Below are positions 40,520 to 52,812 of a stretch of DNA of 64,000 nt, in pieces. The position numbers and the translations under genes are program-made. Position 1 is the first letter of the stretch; every line of letters begins with the position of its first letter. The notes beneath the pieces were generated by a model. That model saw nothing but the letters and a program-made list of their open reading frames with translations. It ran no database searches and had not been told where the DNA came from. The stretch comes from Hymenopellis radicata. Its lineage: Eukaryota > Basidiomycota > Agaricomycetes > Agaricales > Physalacriaceae. The stretch covers positions 62,001 through 126,000 of the forward strand of contig JADNRX010000105.1 of assembly GCA_015501595.1 (NCBI GenBank), in the 5' to 3' direction.

Positions 40520-42904
40520 ATGGCGCCTTCTAGCAAGTCTAATGGTCGCGTTAAGGGCAAACGCTCCTTTACTGGCAAACATACCCTCCTGCCTGCAGTC
40601 CGGCCCCGGGGGATACCCTTTGCAGAAATGACCCAGCGTCCTGCATATAATCTCGTCGCTTGGACATTTGGACGCGGTTCTGTGGTGCGTGGACCGCGAA
40701 TGTACACCGAAGTATGCACCTAATAATGCCCCCTAGATTTGGAGAATTTGGCCGGCGGTTCTGCTTCATACCCTTTTCGCTGCTCGTGCGTACTTCTTCA
40801 CGTTCAGCCATTCTGATAGAGCTTATTTTTTGTATCCGATAGTCGTCGTGTATTTGGACCTGTCGAATTCCCTCAGATTGCGCATCCCGAATGTTATGCT
40901 GACCGTGCTCGGTGCGTGCCCCCGCTTTTTAAAAACTTCATTTGCTAACGGAGCCGTATTAATTTTATTTAGGCGTCGTTATTGGTTTTGTCATTTCATA
41001 TCGCGCGATGAGCGGGTGCGTGGCCGCCACATGTTTCTCACCAAACGCGAATTGACCAGGCATTCTTTGCAGTTATGATCGTTACTGGACAGGACGCACA
41101 TGTTGGTCGGATGTCATCCGTAACGCGCGCTCGATGGGACGTCTGGTCTGGTTCCACGTTCCGCCTCGGCTGTCGCCCAAGACGCCAGAGGAAATCGCGA
41201 CCGCGCAAGTCAACCGCTCGAAGCAAGAGATGATCAAAGTCATGGCAGAAAAGCGGATGGCGTTGGACCTCATTGATGCCTTTGCCGTCGCGTTGAAGCA
41301 CCACCTCCGAGGTGAAGTAGGAATTTATTATGAGGACCTCTACGACCTCGTTCGCCCGCTTCACGAAGTGTGTTCCGTTCGTTGTCCTTCTAGGTCAGAA
41401 GTTAGATGCTTACGCGGCCATGTAGCACGATCATACCGTCGAGCAACAGACTGCAGCGATGACGACGGCTATTCCGCCTCCGTCTAGGGCACACCGCATC
41501 GCGTCCAACCCTTCTCTTCCCAAAAGCGCACCGTCTCCGACTCCTTCGGCTGGAGCGTCGCGTCTCCGGAATGTCAATCTTTCTGCTCCTGATCCCGTCG
41601 TCCCGCCTATCAACGCATATGGCACGTTCCAGCCTCCCCAAAAAGTGTCTAGCAGCTCACTGCGCCAGCTCCACCGCACGCCTTCGCAAACCTCTATACA
41701 CTCGGCTCATGGTCCACTCCAAGCTGCGCGGCAGACTCCGCGCGACGACGTGCTCAACAAGGTCTCTGGTGATCTTATACCGTTTGCTGGTTTCTACAAC
41801 GCGATTCGTGGATGGTTTACGGGCAAACGAAAGGATTCTGATTCGCTTCCGACTTCTGTGCGTGCAAATTACATTGTTTTATACACAAGTGAAATACTTA
41901 CGCGAATGTAGGAGGAACGTATCAGGAAGGATCCCTTCGCTCTGGACGCCAGCCAGAGATGCTGGGGCGGGCCAGTCCATCCCAGAATTGGTTCAAACAA
42001 ACACAGGCCGATAGTCGCTGGTTCCGGGGAAAATCTGCCTCTGGAAATCTTGCGGTGTCTCAGCGAGTGGTATAGCGTTTTGGAGGACAGAAATACCGTA
42101 CCTGGTCAGTCAATGCATGTCTTGTATCGTCTCCGTATTGATGTCTGTATAGGTACAAGCTTGGGATCTATGATTGGGCTTCTCGCTGCGATGGAGGAAA
42201 CCTTGTCTGGTATGAATATTCGCAAGAGGTGCATTGCGTGTCTGACCATCTGGCAGCATTGGAACGAATTCTGACGACACCTTTACCCTTGTGAGTAGGC
42301 GATGCCCCGCTTGCAATCTACCGTTGCTAACAGCATTTTAGTGTATATTCTGTCCACATTCGACAGTAAGCTTCATTCAAGCCATTCGTTGATCCAGATT
42401 CTGATCATAGTACTAGCACTGTTTGGATTTACCTCTTCTTCCTGCCTTTCCAACTCGTCACCGACTTCCAATGGTACACTGTCGCCGGCGTCTGTATCGC
42501 TTCGTTCATCTACCTCGGCTTCCTTGCAGCGGGTGAAGAAATCGAGCAACCTTTTGGTACGTATATCTATTGGCTGCCGTTCCCAGTGCTCACTCCGCGT
42601 CCACTAGGCTACGACGAGGTCAGTTGACGCTCATCTGACGGTATCATGGATGATTGACTTCTTTTTGTTGTAGAACGACCTTGATCTGGATATGTTCTGT
42701 CAGGAGATCATTCATGTGGACATTGAGCACCTGAAGAAGTCTCCGTGCTTGAACGCTTATCTGGAGCCGCAGCATCATGCCCGCATTCGACATCGTTCTA
42801 TGACGCTTACGGAAATAACTGCTGCTGATGATCGAGCGAGCGAAGACGAGGATGAGCCTGACGATGTTGGTCCTGCGCGTACACAGAGCCCGGTTGGGGT
42901 GTGA
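40520..42904 (+). CDS. Bestrophin-like chloride channel family protein
   Basis: Membrane channel of the bestrophin/UPF0187 family. The N-terminus is basic (KSNGRVKGKRSFTGKH), followed by NLVAWTFGRGSVIWRIWPAV. Conserved core: LRIPNVMLTVLGVVIGFVIS, SYRAMSGYDRYWTGRTCWSD, NARSMGRLVWFHVPPRL. A long Ser/Pro-rich loop follows (41450-41860). The second half has TTPLPFVYSVHIRHTVWIY, FFLPFQLVTDFQWYTVAG and the family signature EEIEQPFGYDENDLDLD, which in bestrophins lies next to the Ca-binding region. About a dozen short exons are needed, several encoding fewer than 20 residues, all in phase. The frame is intact. The C-terminus is acidic (DDRASEDEDEPDDVG). Confidence 0.88.
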
Positions 42905-43547
42905 GAGAGTTGTGGAACAGTCAGAACAGTGCTGTACTGAATTGCCCTTCCTTTCGTGTTTCTTCTGACTACTTATTTATTCGCCGCTGTCATTTCTAAC
43001 CTATCTATTCTCTATATTATTTGCTGTAACTAGTGATATGATACCTGGTAGTTTACGTTACCGTCAGCTTCCAAATGGTTATGTGGATATAGCCCACTGG
43101 CTTGAAACATATCCTCCTTGAACGCGTTGACGCCACCATCTGGGAATAGAATACCGTGAGATAGGTTAGATTTGATGATCTGGAAACGTCCGAAGTGATA
43201 ACTCCCTTTAACCCATCTTCAATGCTGCCAAACAACCTGTGCATTGATTGGCCGTGGCGTATCGTCGCGTCTATGTAGACGGTCGTACACGTTTTACGCC
43301 TTTGTTCGCGTAACGACTTGTAATAGCGCGGCATGCCGATAGGGCGGACACCAATAGAATCGATCGTGTCCAACGCTTCCATCGCAGGAAAGCCTTTCCA
43401 CGCACCTGACCTCTACAGCCAACACCAAAATCAACATAATGGTCCCATGGTTCCCATATAACCGTCTCCCCTGGCGCGTGTTGACGATTTTCCGTATAAA
43501 GTCTTCAGTGCAACCCTGGAAGACCAACGCCAATCGCCCATCTCCCA
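42905..43547. other. Intergenic
   Basis: 643 bp between two plus-strand genes. Minus-strand frames at 43053-43382 and 43294-43584 lack any family resemblance. Nothing else is seen. Confidence 0.45.
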
Positions 43548-46150
43548 ATGGCTTCCACTGACAAAGACCCTTCGAGCCGTTCAAACGACGTCGAGAAGCG
43601 CGCGAGCGGCTCGGCGCGCAGTCTCAGCATCCACTCGAGCGCTGAAGAGATCGACCTCGCCTCGTTCCACGAGAAAAATGCCGGGCGCTTGGTCATTGAC
43701 CCCCAGTACGTCTGATCCCCCCCCGGATCATTCTTCGGTTGACCTGAGAGCGCCCTTGCAGAGAGGCCAAGATCGAATTCGGCGAGGCCGTCGCGTCGAG
43801 ACTCAAGTTGTCGCGGGACGGCCAAAAGGTGCTGTGGCCCCAGCCCACGGACTCTCTCCGGGATCCGCAAAACTGGAGCGACACGAAGAAGAACTTTCAT
43901 CTCTTTGTGATGACGCTCGCGGCTATCGTGCCCGACTTTGACAGTGGCATCGGTCGGTCGGACACGTTCATGACGCGCCGCGTTTACTAAACTGTGTCAC
44001 TGTGTTAGGGATCGCATCGTTGTTTCCGCTGGCTGCGCAATTCAATACGACGGTCGGGGAAATCAACAATTTGACATCCAAGTAGGCCGTTTGATTGTAT
44101 TCGTCGATAGCATCTAAACGATTGCGCTAGCTGGAGTATCTTCCTCTTGGGTACTACGCTATCTCTGCTGTGTATACGTGTATGAAGCTCACATCCGGGT
44201 TTAGGATGGGGAGGGTTGGCAGCCGTCATGGTTATCCGTCGATACGGTCGCTTGCCGGTACTGTTTTGGTCCCAGGTGAATGAATAAGCACTGTTATTTC
44301 AGGCGAAGAGAGAATAACCTTCTATACAGGTCTTGTCGTTGGGATTCTTGGTTGGCTGCACGTTCGCGCCTAATCTCAGGACATTCGCCGGTAAGGTTTC
44401 TCTTATTTGGATGACTGAATGTAGTTCTCATCGTTTGTAGCTATGAGATGCTTGACAGCCTTCTTCGGGTACGGTTATATTCTATTTCTTCCGTTTGCTT
44501 GTTCTCAATCCCGTTTCGTGTAGCACCACCCACAGGTTACGGTAATTTGGTATTCATTACTTGCCTTGGCAGTATGCTCACATCGTCCAAGGGTCTCTAT
44601 GTAGTAACGGACCTCTTTCCCTTCCACCTCCAAGCCCGAAAGGTGCGTCTCTCTCCGCCGGTATTTCTAGTTTTCCAGCATACCGATTATTTTCCCATCT
44701 GCTAGCTCAACGTGTGGACCATGGGATTCATCATTTCCCCGTTCCTGTCTCCTTTCGCCTTTGGGTTCCTCGTTGCAAGGACTACGTGGCGCTGGGCCTA
44801 TGGAATAGGCTGTCTCTATGGCCTGGTGGTCTTGGTCTTAATCGTCTTGTTCATGAACGAAACGTTAGTTTCTCGGCCCCTTTAGAGAGACCCAATAGTT
44901 GACTGTGAACAGGATGTACGATCGCACGGTTAAGCCGATTCCCGAGGCTCAGACGACGGGTCTCCGGTACAGGATTGAGAGCTTGGTTGGTATAACTGGA
45001 GTGAAGATGGCCAAGTACAGGATTAGCTGGACCGAGTCTATTATCTCCCCGTTGAATGTCGTCTGGAGGCCGCATCTCCTGGCTATCTTGATCTTTGAGG
45101 TGATTCTTTTCCCATCCCTTTCTTCCGTGTAGCATTTTCTCAACATTGGGAACAGGGCGTTCTCTTTGGCTTCAGTATCGGTATCAATGTGCGTGTCGGA
45201 TTGAATAGCTTCTTTACTGCGCGCTTACGTGTTGCCCTCTGCTGATGATAGGTTACCAACGTGGTGTTCTTGGGCGAGCCAGCCCCAGTCGGATTCGGAT
45301 GGTCGCAATTTGCCATAGCAGGGGGATATGGGACGCCGATCGTGAGATTGCATGATTATTGTTTCTCACAACGTATGTTCTGAACTATTTTCCTTCTAGG
45401 TCGCGGTGATTGTGGGAGAGCTCGTGGGAAGATACATGAACGACTGGATTATGAACGTGAGTATCCGGCGGAACAGTGGTGTGTTCGAAGCGGAGAGCCG
45501 ATTATGGTGAGTCGAAAGTCCTGGTGGATGGACGAATCTGATTTGCGTTGAATAGGGCGTGTTATCTTGCGCTGCCACTGTACATTTGTGGTTTCGTTAC
45601 GCTTGGCGCTGCGGTTCAGAAGCATCTGAGTCCAGGCGCGCTCATCATGGGATGGGGAATCGCAGAACTTGCTACCATGATCAATACGGTTGCCGTATGT
45701 AAGTGATTTTGGCAAACACAATGACCTCCTGTGGAAACTGACATGCCGTTCCAAGACGCCTACTGTAATGATTGTTTCCCGAAGCACCAGGTCAGTGCAT
45801 CACAACTCCTGAAGTCACCTTTGATCTGAGAGACTGTTAGGGAGAAATTAGTGCTTTAGTTAACCTGGCGCGTACGTTGGGTGGATTCGCTGTTGCGTAC
45901 TTCCAAGTACCATGGGCGACGAAAAACGGTGCCCTGCAAACCTTTGGATGTGAAGCTGCGTGAGTAGAGTTATGCTGCACGTTCGAAGTCCCGATGCTGA
46001 CTGTCATCGCCAGTATTGTTACGGGTCTCTTTTTCTTGATTGTACCGGCTCTTCAGATTCGCGGACGGAGTTTGCGGGTATGTTGCCTCCTCCTCCTGCA
46101 TGGACAAATTTCACTAACGTCTCATCCAGCAACGCTTCTCCATGCATTGA
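43548..46150 (+). CDS. Major facilitator superfamily transporter
   Basis: Twelve-helix plasma-membrane transporter resembling fungal MFS drug/general-substrate carriers. The N-terminal cytosolic part is Ser-rich (SARSLSIHSSAEEIDLASF), then VLWPQPTDSLRDPQNWSD, the usual entry to helix 1. Further landmarks: FNTTVGEINNLTSNWSIFLL, MVIRRYGRLPVLFWSQVLSL, SKGLYVVTDLFPFHLQARKL, GFLVARTTWRWAYGIGCLYG in the first half; VFLGEPAPVGFGWSQF, GELVGRYMNDWIMN and DCFPKHQGEISALVNLARTL in the second. Some 15 short exons join without frame breaks. The substrate cannot be inferred. Confidence 0.85.
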
Positions 46151-46259
46151 GGAATACGGCTGAATGAGCGATATGAATGTATGACTAGTATTACAATGAC
46201 GGTTTCCTGTGCTTATAAATCCATCCTATCATCATCCTCCGTGGTTTGAAGTCTCTGAC

Positions 46260-47729
46260 TTAAGCGTCGCTGAACAAGTCTGCACGAATCATGAGCGTGC
46301 GTCATGAGCACAAAAGGAATGGGCTCACCTATGAAACTTGTCCAAAGGCGCTTCTGATGCACTGTCCATAGTCTCAGAGTCTCCATATGAATTGATGGGA
46401 CCCAACTACTGAGCGGACTCGTTCCCGATTCATAGCTTGCTTCCGCAACGTACAAAAGTAGCCCGTCTGGTGATATGTGCGCGAACTGTTTTGTTATGCT
46501 TGATCCGGCCATGTCCAAGTCCATGCCACCATCGATAACAGGAACGTCGATTGAAATGGAACGCGAAGATCTGGCGAGAGGAACTAAACCCGAAAGCAGA
46601 GTTGGCAAGGAAGTATCGGAGTGGTAGGGAATAGGGAGCATCAGAGTAGGATAACTGAAACGGTACTGTGAAGAGGAAGCGGGATCCATGTCAGAGGCAA
46701 TCAAGCCTTTCGTAGAGGACGTGGTGGGCGGGGGAGATTGTGGCAATTCTGCGAGCCGTGTATCTCGCCACCAGAATCTGTAACAAGGAGCATCATCATT
46801 AGTAACAAACTTTCGGAAGGCGACAGGAATAGCGACCTAAAGGCTGTCTCGCAATCGCAGAAGTCCTGTCCTTTCCATTTGATGACATCCAGGACGTGCA
46901 GAATCCCGTTATCCCGCCAGTTGACGTCAAGAATACAGTCGAGGACTGTGTTTGGGGGTATTGTTGAGGGAAAGCGGCCCATGAGGGCTTTCCGAGGGCT
47001 CTTGACCGTAGTGTGGTGTTTGGTGCTGCAATTGGTTGGGTATTTGAACCGAATAATTTTGCGGGGACTCACCTAATCCTGAACTTTGATGTGCGATGGC
47101 GAGACACCGTTTTCCGACGGGTACTGGCGCTACAGCGACCCACCCCGTTTCGATATCGTCAGGTAGTCCATCCGACGAAGACCATGGGTCGTCTGTGTTC
47201 ATCTCTAGCAGTTCGGCATACATGCATTTGTCTGCCCATTCGTTAGGTTCGTCATCCGCGGGCTTCCTGATGCGCTGCCATTTGCGTTGTTTCTTTTTGC
47301 TTTTCCGGGACGGCTGAAATGTGGATAGAATAGGTTCAGAGGGTATATGTGGCGGTAGAGATGCCGATTCTGGTGGTATTCTGCCGACAAAAGCCCCAAG
47401 CCCTTCACGGACAATCTGAGGCGGTCGGTCGTCGTCATCATCAGAGCCGAGATTGAGATCGGCGAAGCTGTCCAGCTGGCGGGAGGCATCTACTCTCTGA
47501 GCTCTTCGCTAAAGGTGCAGATTCCAGTCAGATTGGGTTGCTTGTCGACAGAAAAGGACGGATGCCTTTTTTTGTTCTTCGAGAGCCTAACAGAAATGCA
47601 TTGACAGGTCTTCAAAGCTTGCAAGAAAGTATAACAAACCTTCAGCCGTCTGGCTTGTTGAGATAAGTGACTATCTGCAATAGAGACATGTTTATATGCC
47701 AACTTTCGCGCACTGGCCAATTCCGCCAT
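46260..47729 (-). CDS. Snurportin-1-like m3G-cap import receptor
   Basis: Nuclear import adaptor that binds the trimethylguanosine cap of spliceosomal snRNPs. N-terminal basic helix AELASARKLAYKHVSIAD with QQARRLKALEEQKK stands where snurportin has its importin-beta-binding segment. The cap-binding domain follows: DLPDDIE-type entry (GLPDDIETGWVAVAPVPVGK), RCLAIAHQSSG, VLDCILDVNWRDNGILHVLD, VIKWKGQDFCDCE and FRFWWRDTRLAELP. An in-frame stop in exon 2 disappears with a 51-bp intron (about 47506-47556), giving KKASRRAQRVDASRQLD. The gene ends at 46260 if the last GTGAGC...GCAG intron is spliced, otherwise at 46213. It is divergent from the inositol phosphatase gene; start codons are 111 bp apart. 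Confidence 0.8.
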
Positions 47730-47840
47730 GACGGTTCGAACCCAAGTCAAAACGTGTTGTTTGGCACGCGTTATTTATCCGCAAATGCATCCGCAACTCC
47801 GTGATCGCCGCCTGTCAGTTTCCTTGACTCTTGGCCAGCG
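47730..47840. promoter_or_regulatory. Compact bidirectional promoter
   Basis: 111 bp separate the start codons of snurportin (-) and inositol monophosphatase (+). A shared promoter is likely. No motif is claimed. Confidence 0.5.
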
Positions 47841-49368
47841 ATGTCTTCACCGAAATCCTTCTCGCTTCAAGAATTACAGCAAATCCACATATTTGCATGC
47901 GATCTAGCGAGGAAAGCGGGCCAATATCTTCGCGAGGACCAGATCCGGAGGCAGAAAGTCTCCCTGACCACGCGCGAGAAGCTCAACTCGGTCGACCTTG
48001 TCACCGTTGCAGACGAGACTGTCGAGAAACTCATCCAGTTGGTCTGCGCTCGGTCGTGGAGGGACCCATTGGCTGATTCGTATCCTCACTTTCAGCGATA
48101 CTGTCCTAACCGCTTATCCGGATCATGATGTATGGTATCTGTGCTCTCGTCGAGCGTGTTGTTGCTCATTCAACTTGCCCTAGTTCATCGGAGAAGAATC
48201 CTACTCTGCTGGTCAAGAGAAGAAGTTTCTCCTCAAGGATGCTCCCACTTGGTGCGGGTCTTTCCTCGAATTGTTAACGACTGCTTTACTCACCCCAGGC
48301 GACTTAGGATCATCGACCCCATCGACGGTACAGTCAACATGGTTCACATGTGTAAGATCTCACGACGCGCCTTATCCTCTTCACATTATCCTCATTCACT
48401 CACAGTCCCAATGACCGCGATCTCGATCGGATTCTGCATAAACTCGATACCTACAATTGGTGTGGTGTACGCGCCTTTCCTCGGCGGCCACGGTTGGTCG
48501 TTCTCCTCTCCAAGTAACTCTCCTTAATGTTCCATGGATAGGTACTCTCTACTCTGCGATATACCACCCGGACGGTGGTGCTTGGATGTCAGAGTTTGGC
48601 CCCACCGGTCCGTCGACGCCACTCCCCATAATCTCACCTCCCCCTCCGTTACCTCAGGACGCGCCTAAAGGGTATATACACTGAAAGTCCATCTTTTGCT
48701 GTACCATTCTCTAACATTTCAATTCTTAGCTGTCTATTTTTTGGCGAATGGGGCAAAGATCGACGCGATAGCCCTCAATCTAACTTGACAAAGAAATCTA
48801 CCAACTTCATAAACATGGCGACCGAGATTGGTGGACGGCACGGGAAAGGTGGTATGGTACACGGCATACGGAGTTTAGGGAGCTCGACGATGGATATGGT
48901 ATACATCGCGTCCGGGCAGGGAGATATCATGTTTGAAGGTATTTCGACAATTCACGTTTCCAAGTTTTGAAGAAGGAAGGCTTACTAATACTATCTGCGA
49001 TTTAGCTGGCTGTTGGGAATGGGTACGCAGCTTGCATCAAGAATAATGTGACAGGCGTGTAATTTATCCCTTTAGGACGTCTGTGCAGGCATAGCTATTC
49101 TCCTTCAAACCGGAGGCATCGTTGTAGATTCAAACCCGCCTACGGACTTGGCGGGCACTGGTCCCATACCGATGGCGAATCTTGGTGGGCGTCGGTAAGC
49201 ACTATCTCGACAGGTTGATTGCCATTCATAGTCAACTGTTCAAGGTACTTGGCAATTAGAGCTTGCTCAGAAGACGCGTTGGGACGATCACCTAGAGAAC
49301 AACAAGAGCGGTTAGTCAGAGAGGTCTGGAGGAGGACTGAGAGGCTCAATTATGAGCGGCCGATGTAG
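47841..49368 (+). CDS. Inositol monophosphatase family protein
   Basis: Mg-dependent, Li-sensitive phosphatase making free inositol (or a related sugar-phosphate phosphatase). The metal-binding signatures are all present once introns are removed: FIGEESYSAGQ with the first Glu; WIIDPIDGTVN with Asp, Ile, Asp-Gly-Thr; and CWEWDVCAGIAILLQTGG near the end. Between them are AISIGFCINSIPTIGVVYAP and TLYSAIYHPDGGAWMSE. Ten or so exons are in phase, including a 46-bp intron joining VCAR to DTVLTAYPDHD. The frame is intact. The C-terminus ends REVWRRTERLNYERPM, stop 49366-49368. Confidence 0.9.
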
Positions 49369-50501
49369 AGATACCTTGATCTAGATTTTAATGTTACTAA
49401 TCATGCATAACTTGAAGTACAAGTTCCATGTTCCCAATTCCATCTTGGAGTTCCGACGCCTAGTCGTCCTCTATACAAACTTTGATAAATGAATGATGTC
49501 CAAGGTGCCGTTTTCAGGTAAACAAGAGATCACTAGTTGCTTTGAACTTCTGCACAAAGCAGGGCAAGTACTTGGCAAGTACGATTCTTCACAGTACGAG
49601 GCGCCGGGGCTTGTATATGTCCCACCTTCCGCAGCGGCTCTGACTTTGATCTAAACATAGTAGTAAACTCCTGGAGAAATTGGTTACCAAGTAAGTATTG
49701 GTCGATCACAAGAGGTAGTCTGGAGCTTATGTACCGTGTCCTTGTGAGGTGCGCCTCGGAGTTTGAAAATTTACTGTTGGCCGGCCTGGCACCTGCGGAA
49801 ATCTCCGTCACCCCGCTTAGAAGTTAGAATCAAATCCGTGTATGATATTGCGTTGACCGATGCTCAAAAATGTATCCTCCTCAGAAATAGGTCACACTTA
49901 TTGTAGATATTTAAAGAGCGGTAGCTTTGCGGTAAATAGAGAGAAGGAACTTATCGCACTTCTTGCAGAGTAAGGCATCAAGCCATTTCCGTGAACCGAC
50001 TTCGTGCTGAATGGTGGGGATAGTAGATGGCTCTAGCTCAGGAAGAGAGAACATGCATTGGGATATGAGAATAGGGTATGTCTAGCTGCAATACAGTCGC
50101 GCGCTCATTTTGCAGGTGGTCGTGTACCATCCGGACGAATCTGAATCTCGGTACACTACGGTCCGACGGCTGAGGCTCGGCAACTGATGTCTTTTAAACT
50201 CCGAGGTGCACCTCACATGCACACGGTACATAAGCTCCAGACTCTATACTAAGGAGGAACGATTATCTTCCTCCTCGTTTAGAGTATGGAAATCGAGACT
50301 ACACAAGAGGATTTCTTCCAAACCACCATCTTCAGTCATTAGGCTCCCCGACGCGCGTCCACCAAAGTCGTCTATCAGTGCGAGGACTTTGCCATCACGT
50401 AGGGCATCTAGGTGCGTATTTACGCCTTCGGAAACGCGTTCTTAACATTTCTTTTAGTGGCACTTTTAATTTCCTGCTGTTCGAGTCAGTCTGCGTCCGG
50501 G
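49369..50501. other. Gene-free stretch containing an inverted-repeat element
   Basis: About 1.1 kb between the phosphatase and the F-box gene. Its centre is a 527-bp element with inverted ends (49717-50243). The remainder has no supported gene. Confidence 0.5.
49717..50243. mobile_element. MITE-like element with 48-bp inverted ends
   Basis: The left end 49717-49764 begins AGTCTGGAGCTTATGTACCG and the right end 50196-50243 is its inverse (ends CGGTACATAAGCTCCAGACT), with only a few mismatches over 48 bp. The 430-bp interior has no transposase. No clear target-site duplication could be assigned, so the exact ends may differ by a few bases. Two opposed small ORFs (49533-49811 - and 50206-50445 +) share a peptide only because of the inverted repeat. 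Confidence 0.7.
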
Positions 50502-52253
50502 ATGCAGAAAATTACTTCCCAATGTGCCAATTGTGGTGCTTTTACCAGACGGAGCGTCCATCACGAAGAGGAATACCAGACCTCTGTGCTCCTCGAGCGG
50601 CTCCGTGCCACGAATTTTCCACCGACGGACGAGGAGATCTCGCACGTCCGACACACCATTTTACCCACTGTCTCCGACGACATATCATCCATCGAATCCA
50701 AACTCGCATCCCTTCGGGGGGTCATCACGTCGATGGAGGAAGAGCGAGAGAGGTTGAAAAACGTCCAGAAGCGGTACAGCAACCTCGTTTCCTTGCATCG
50801 CACACTCCCCTTGGAAATCTTGTCGGAAATCTTTCTATACACACTTCCCGGCGACTCCGATTCCAATGCTTTTGACGCGTCTGGGTCCATATGGCAGCTC
50901 AGCCACGTTTGCCAGAGATGGCGAAACGTTGCTTTGTCCCTTCATTCATTTTGGTCGACTATGGATATTAATTTTCCGCAAGCGGCGCAGCATGAAGGAG
51001 ATGTGCAGCGCTTGGAGGCAGTCATTCAGCGTTCCCGTCAGGGCCTACTAGACGTATCTCTGAGCGACGACCCATCAGATCCTCAGACCTCTAATCCCTC
51101 GATCCTAAAGCGCATCCTCGACATCGTCCTGGCAGAATCGTACCGATGGCGGGTGTTACATCTAACAGATTGGGGAGGAGATTTGAATATGCTTTACGCG
51201 TCACTTCATAATCGGCTTCCTCGCCTTGAGGCCGTGGGCCTTTATTGCCCTCCGCTCGAGCTGGATGAACACTCAACGGTGTCTGTCTTCAAAGACTGTC
51301 CTCGTCTTACGAAATTGACTCTTGGTGGAAGTATGCCGGGCGTTGAATTTCCGTGGGATCAAATCACGGAGCTAGACCTTTCTTATATGGGCTCCGATGG
51401 TGACGAGGAGGCGCACAGGGCATGTATGCGTTTGATTGGACAGTGTCCGTCGCTTGAGACCCTCTCTACACCTTACTGGGATTCGGAGGATGACGACGAC
51501 TCAACGTACACGCCGATTACCTGCTCAAATGTGCGCAAGCTCGATGCCACATCGGTGCCCGTCGCTCTCACGCTTCCTCTTCTACGGGAGGCTTCCTTTC
51601 GTCCTGAACCTTCCACGGCTCACTACAATCACCTTTACTCATTTAAACAACTACTCATTCGTTCCAATTGTTTGAGTGCTCTCACCAGCCTCTCGCTTGC
51701 TAGTGTGCCACTTGCCGCGTCAATGCACCATACCGTAACCCTCCATTCTCTCCTTTCGCAGACACATAGTCTCGCTTCCTTCAAGCTGGCTATATCCTTA
51801 CAGGACTACAACGATCAGACGGATGTTAGCGACCGGGAACAAATAGTGACGATCCTGAAATCCCTCGAGGTCATACCGGCGAAAACTGTCACCTTTCTCC
51901 CCCTCCTTTCGTCTCTGGACATTCGGGTGTATAACCATCGTAACTCATATTTCCTACTGTGTTTTGGGCCGGTTGGCAGTCTTGCTTCCATGGTCAAGGC
52001 GCGCTGGAAGGGGGACGATACGGTAGGACTGGCAAGGCTTAGGACATGCCACTTTGCTGTGCAGGCACACCATCTGAGGGACGGCATATATCGGGATGTT
52101 ACGACTACGCCGACTTTCGTCCCACATATCTTCAGTGAAGCCGAAAGGCTTATATTTGATGCACTGGTTGACGATGGGATGGACCTCGCTATACGGGTCA
52201 CGTCGGCTTTGACTCAAAGCGTCGGAAGCAATAGCGTGATTTTCGCAGTTTGA
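50502..52253 (+). CDS. F-box/leucine-rich protein
   Basis: Probable substrate adaptor of an SCF ubiquitin ligase, from a family greatly expanded in mushrooms. The N-terminal part carries CANCGAF, then a coiled coil (SIESKLASLRGVITSMEEER). The F-box-like motif is LPLEILSEIFLYTLP followed by WQLSHVCQRWRNVALSLHSF with its two Trp. The long C-terminal part is made of irregular leucine-rich repeats (RLEAVGLYCPPLELDEH, LTKLTLGGSMPG, ITELDLSYMG). Intronless, 583 residues from the ATG at 50502. The frame is open 30 codons further up to 50412, but that stretch is a hydrophobic run uncharacteristic of F-box proteins and is taken as leader. Confidence 0.8.
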   Translation: MQKITSQCANCGAFTRRSVHHEEEYQTSVLLERLRATNFPPTDEEISHVRHTILPTVSDDISSIESKLASLRGVITSMEEERERLKNVQKRYSNLVSLHRTLPLEILSEIFLYTLPGDSDSNAFDASGSIWQLSHVCQRWRNVALSLHSFWSTMDINFPQAAQHEGDVQRLEAVIQRSRQGLLDVSLSDDPSDPQTSNPSILKRILDIVLAESYRWRVLHLTDWGGDLNMLYASLHNRLPRLEAVGLYCPPLELDEHSTVSVFKDCPRLTKLTLGGSMPGVEFPWDQITELDLSYMGSDGDEEAHRACMRLIGQCPSLETLSTPYWDSEDDDDSTYTPITCSNVRKLDATSVPVALTLPLLREASFRPEPSTAHYNHLYSFKQLLIRSNCLSALTSLSLASVPLAASMHHTVTLHSLLSQTHSLASFKLAISLQDYNDQTDVSDREQIVTILKSLEVIPAKTVTFLPLLSSLDIRVYNHRNSYFLLCFGPVGSLASMVKARWKGDDTVGLARLRTCHFAVQAHHLRDGIYRDVTTTPTFVPHIFSEAERLIFDALVDDGMDLAIRVTSALTQSVGSNSVIFAV

Positions 52254-52812
52254 GTTTTCAGGTGACTTGTGTGTTTCTGGAACTTAGCTGCGCTCATTGA
52301 AGGTAGAGATCTCATAATAGTGAACGACTTTTCTGAATTCGTGTATCACAGCAGTATTTCCGTCGTTAAATGGGATTCCGGAGGTCCTGCAGCTTGGACA
52401 TGCACGGGCAACGGGGGACCTGTTCCTTGTGTAATGTTTGCCATATTATGAAGGATACCGCGTTCGTTTCATAGATTGTCGCCTCGAGCTTGAATTGTCT
52501 GCATGCAATATAACGAAGCATCTTCTACGACAAGGCTTTAATGATTTTAATCAAGGAAAGATTCTTGGCGCGACGCCCCGCGTGCACAAGCTGATACATA
52601 AGTCCGCGAAGCAGTCCTCCAAGAAAACGGAACGCTGTTGTTCAAGCAGGATCAGACAAGCGCTTGGCAAAGATATAATCGCAACCGAGTAGTGCTGAGA
52701 GCGATTTGACCCAACGGACAAGATCATACAAAGATCATAGCTCTCGTAAGTTACATAGGTGGTGACCAAGTGGTGACAAGAATCTGTTCGCACGGCTTTT
52801 CTTCCGGCCATC
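52254..52812. other. Intergenic
   Basis: 559 bp between two plus-strand accessory genes. No supported ORF or repeat. Confidence 0.5.

Noticed and set aside
47500..47560. In-frame stop in the snurportin-like gene
   Set aside because: It lies inside a 51-bp GT-AG intron; splicing gives a continuous charged helix.
50412..50501. Signal peptide on the F-box protein
   Set aside because: The hydrophobic 30 residues come from upstream leader in frame. F-box proteins are intracellular, and a good ATG at 50502 starts the expected sequence.
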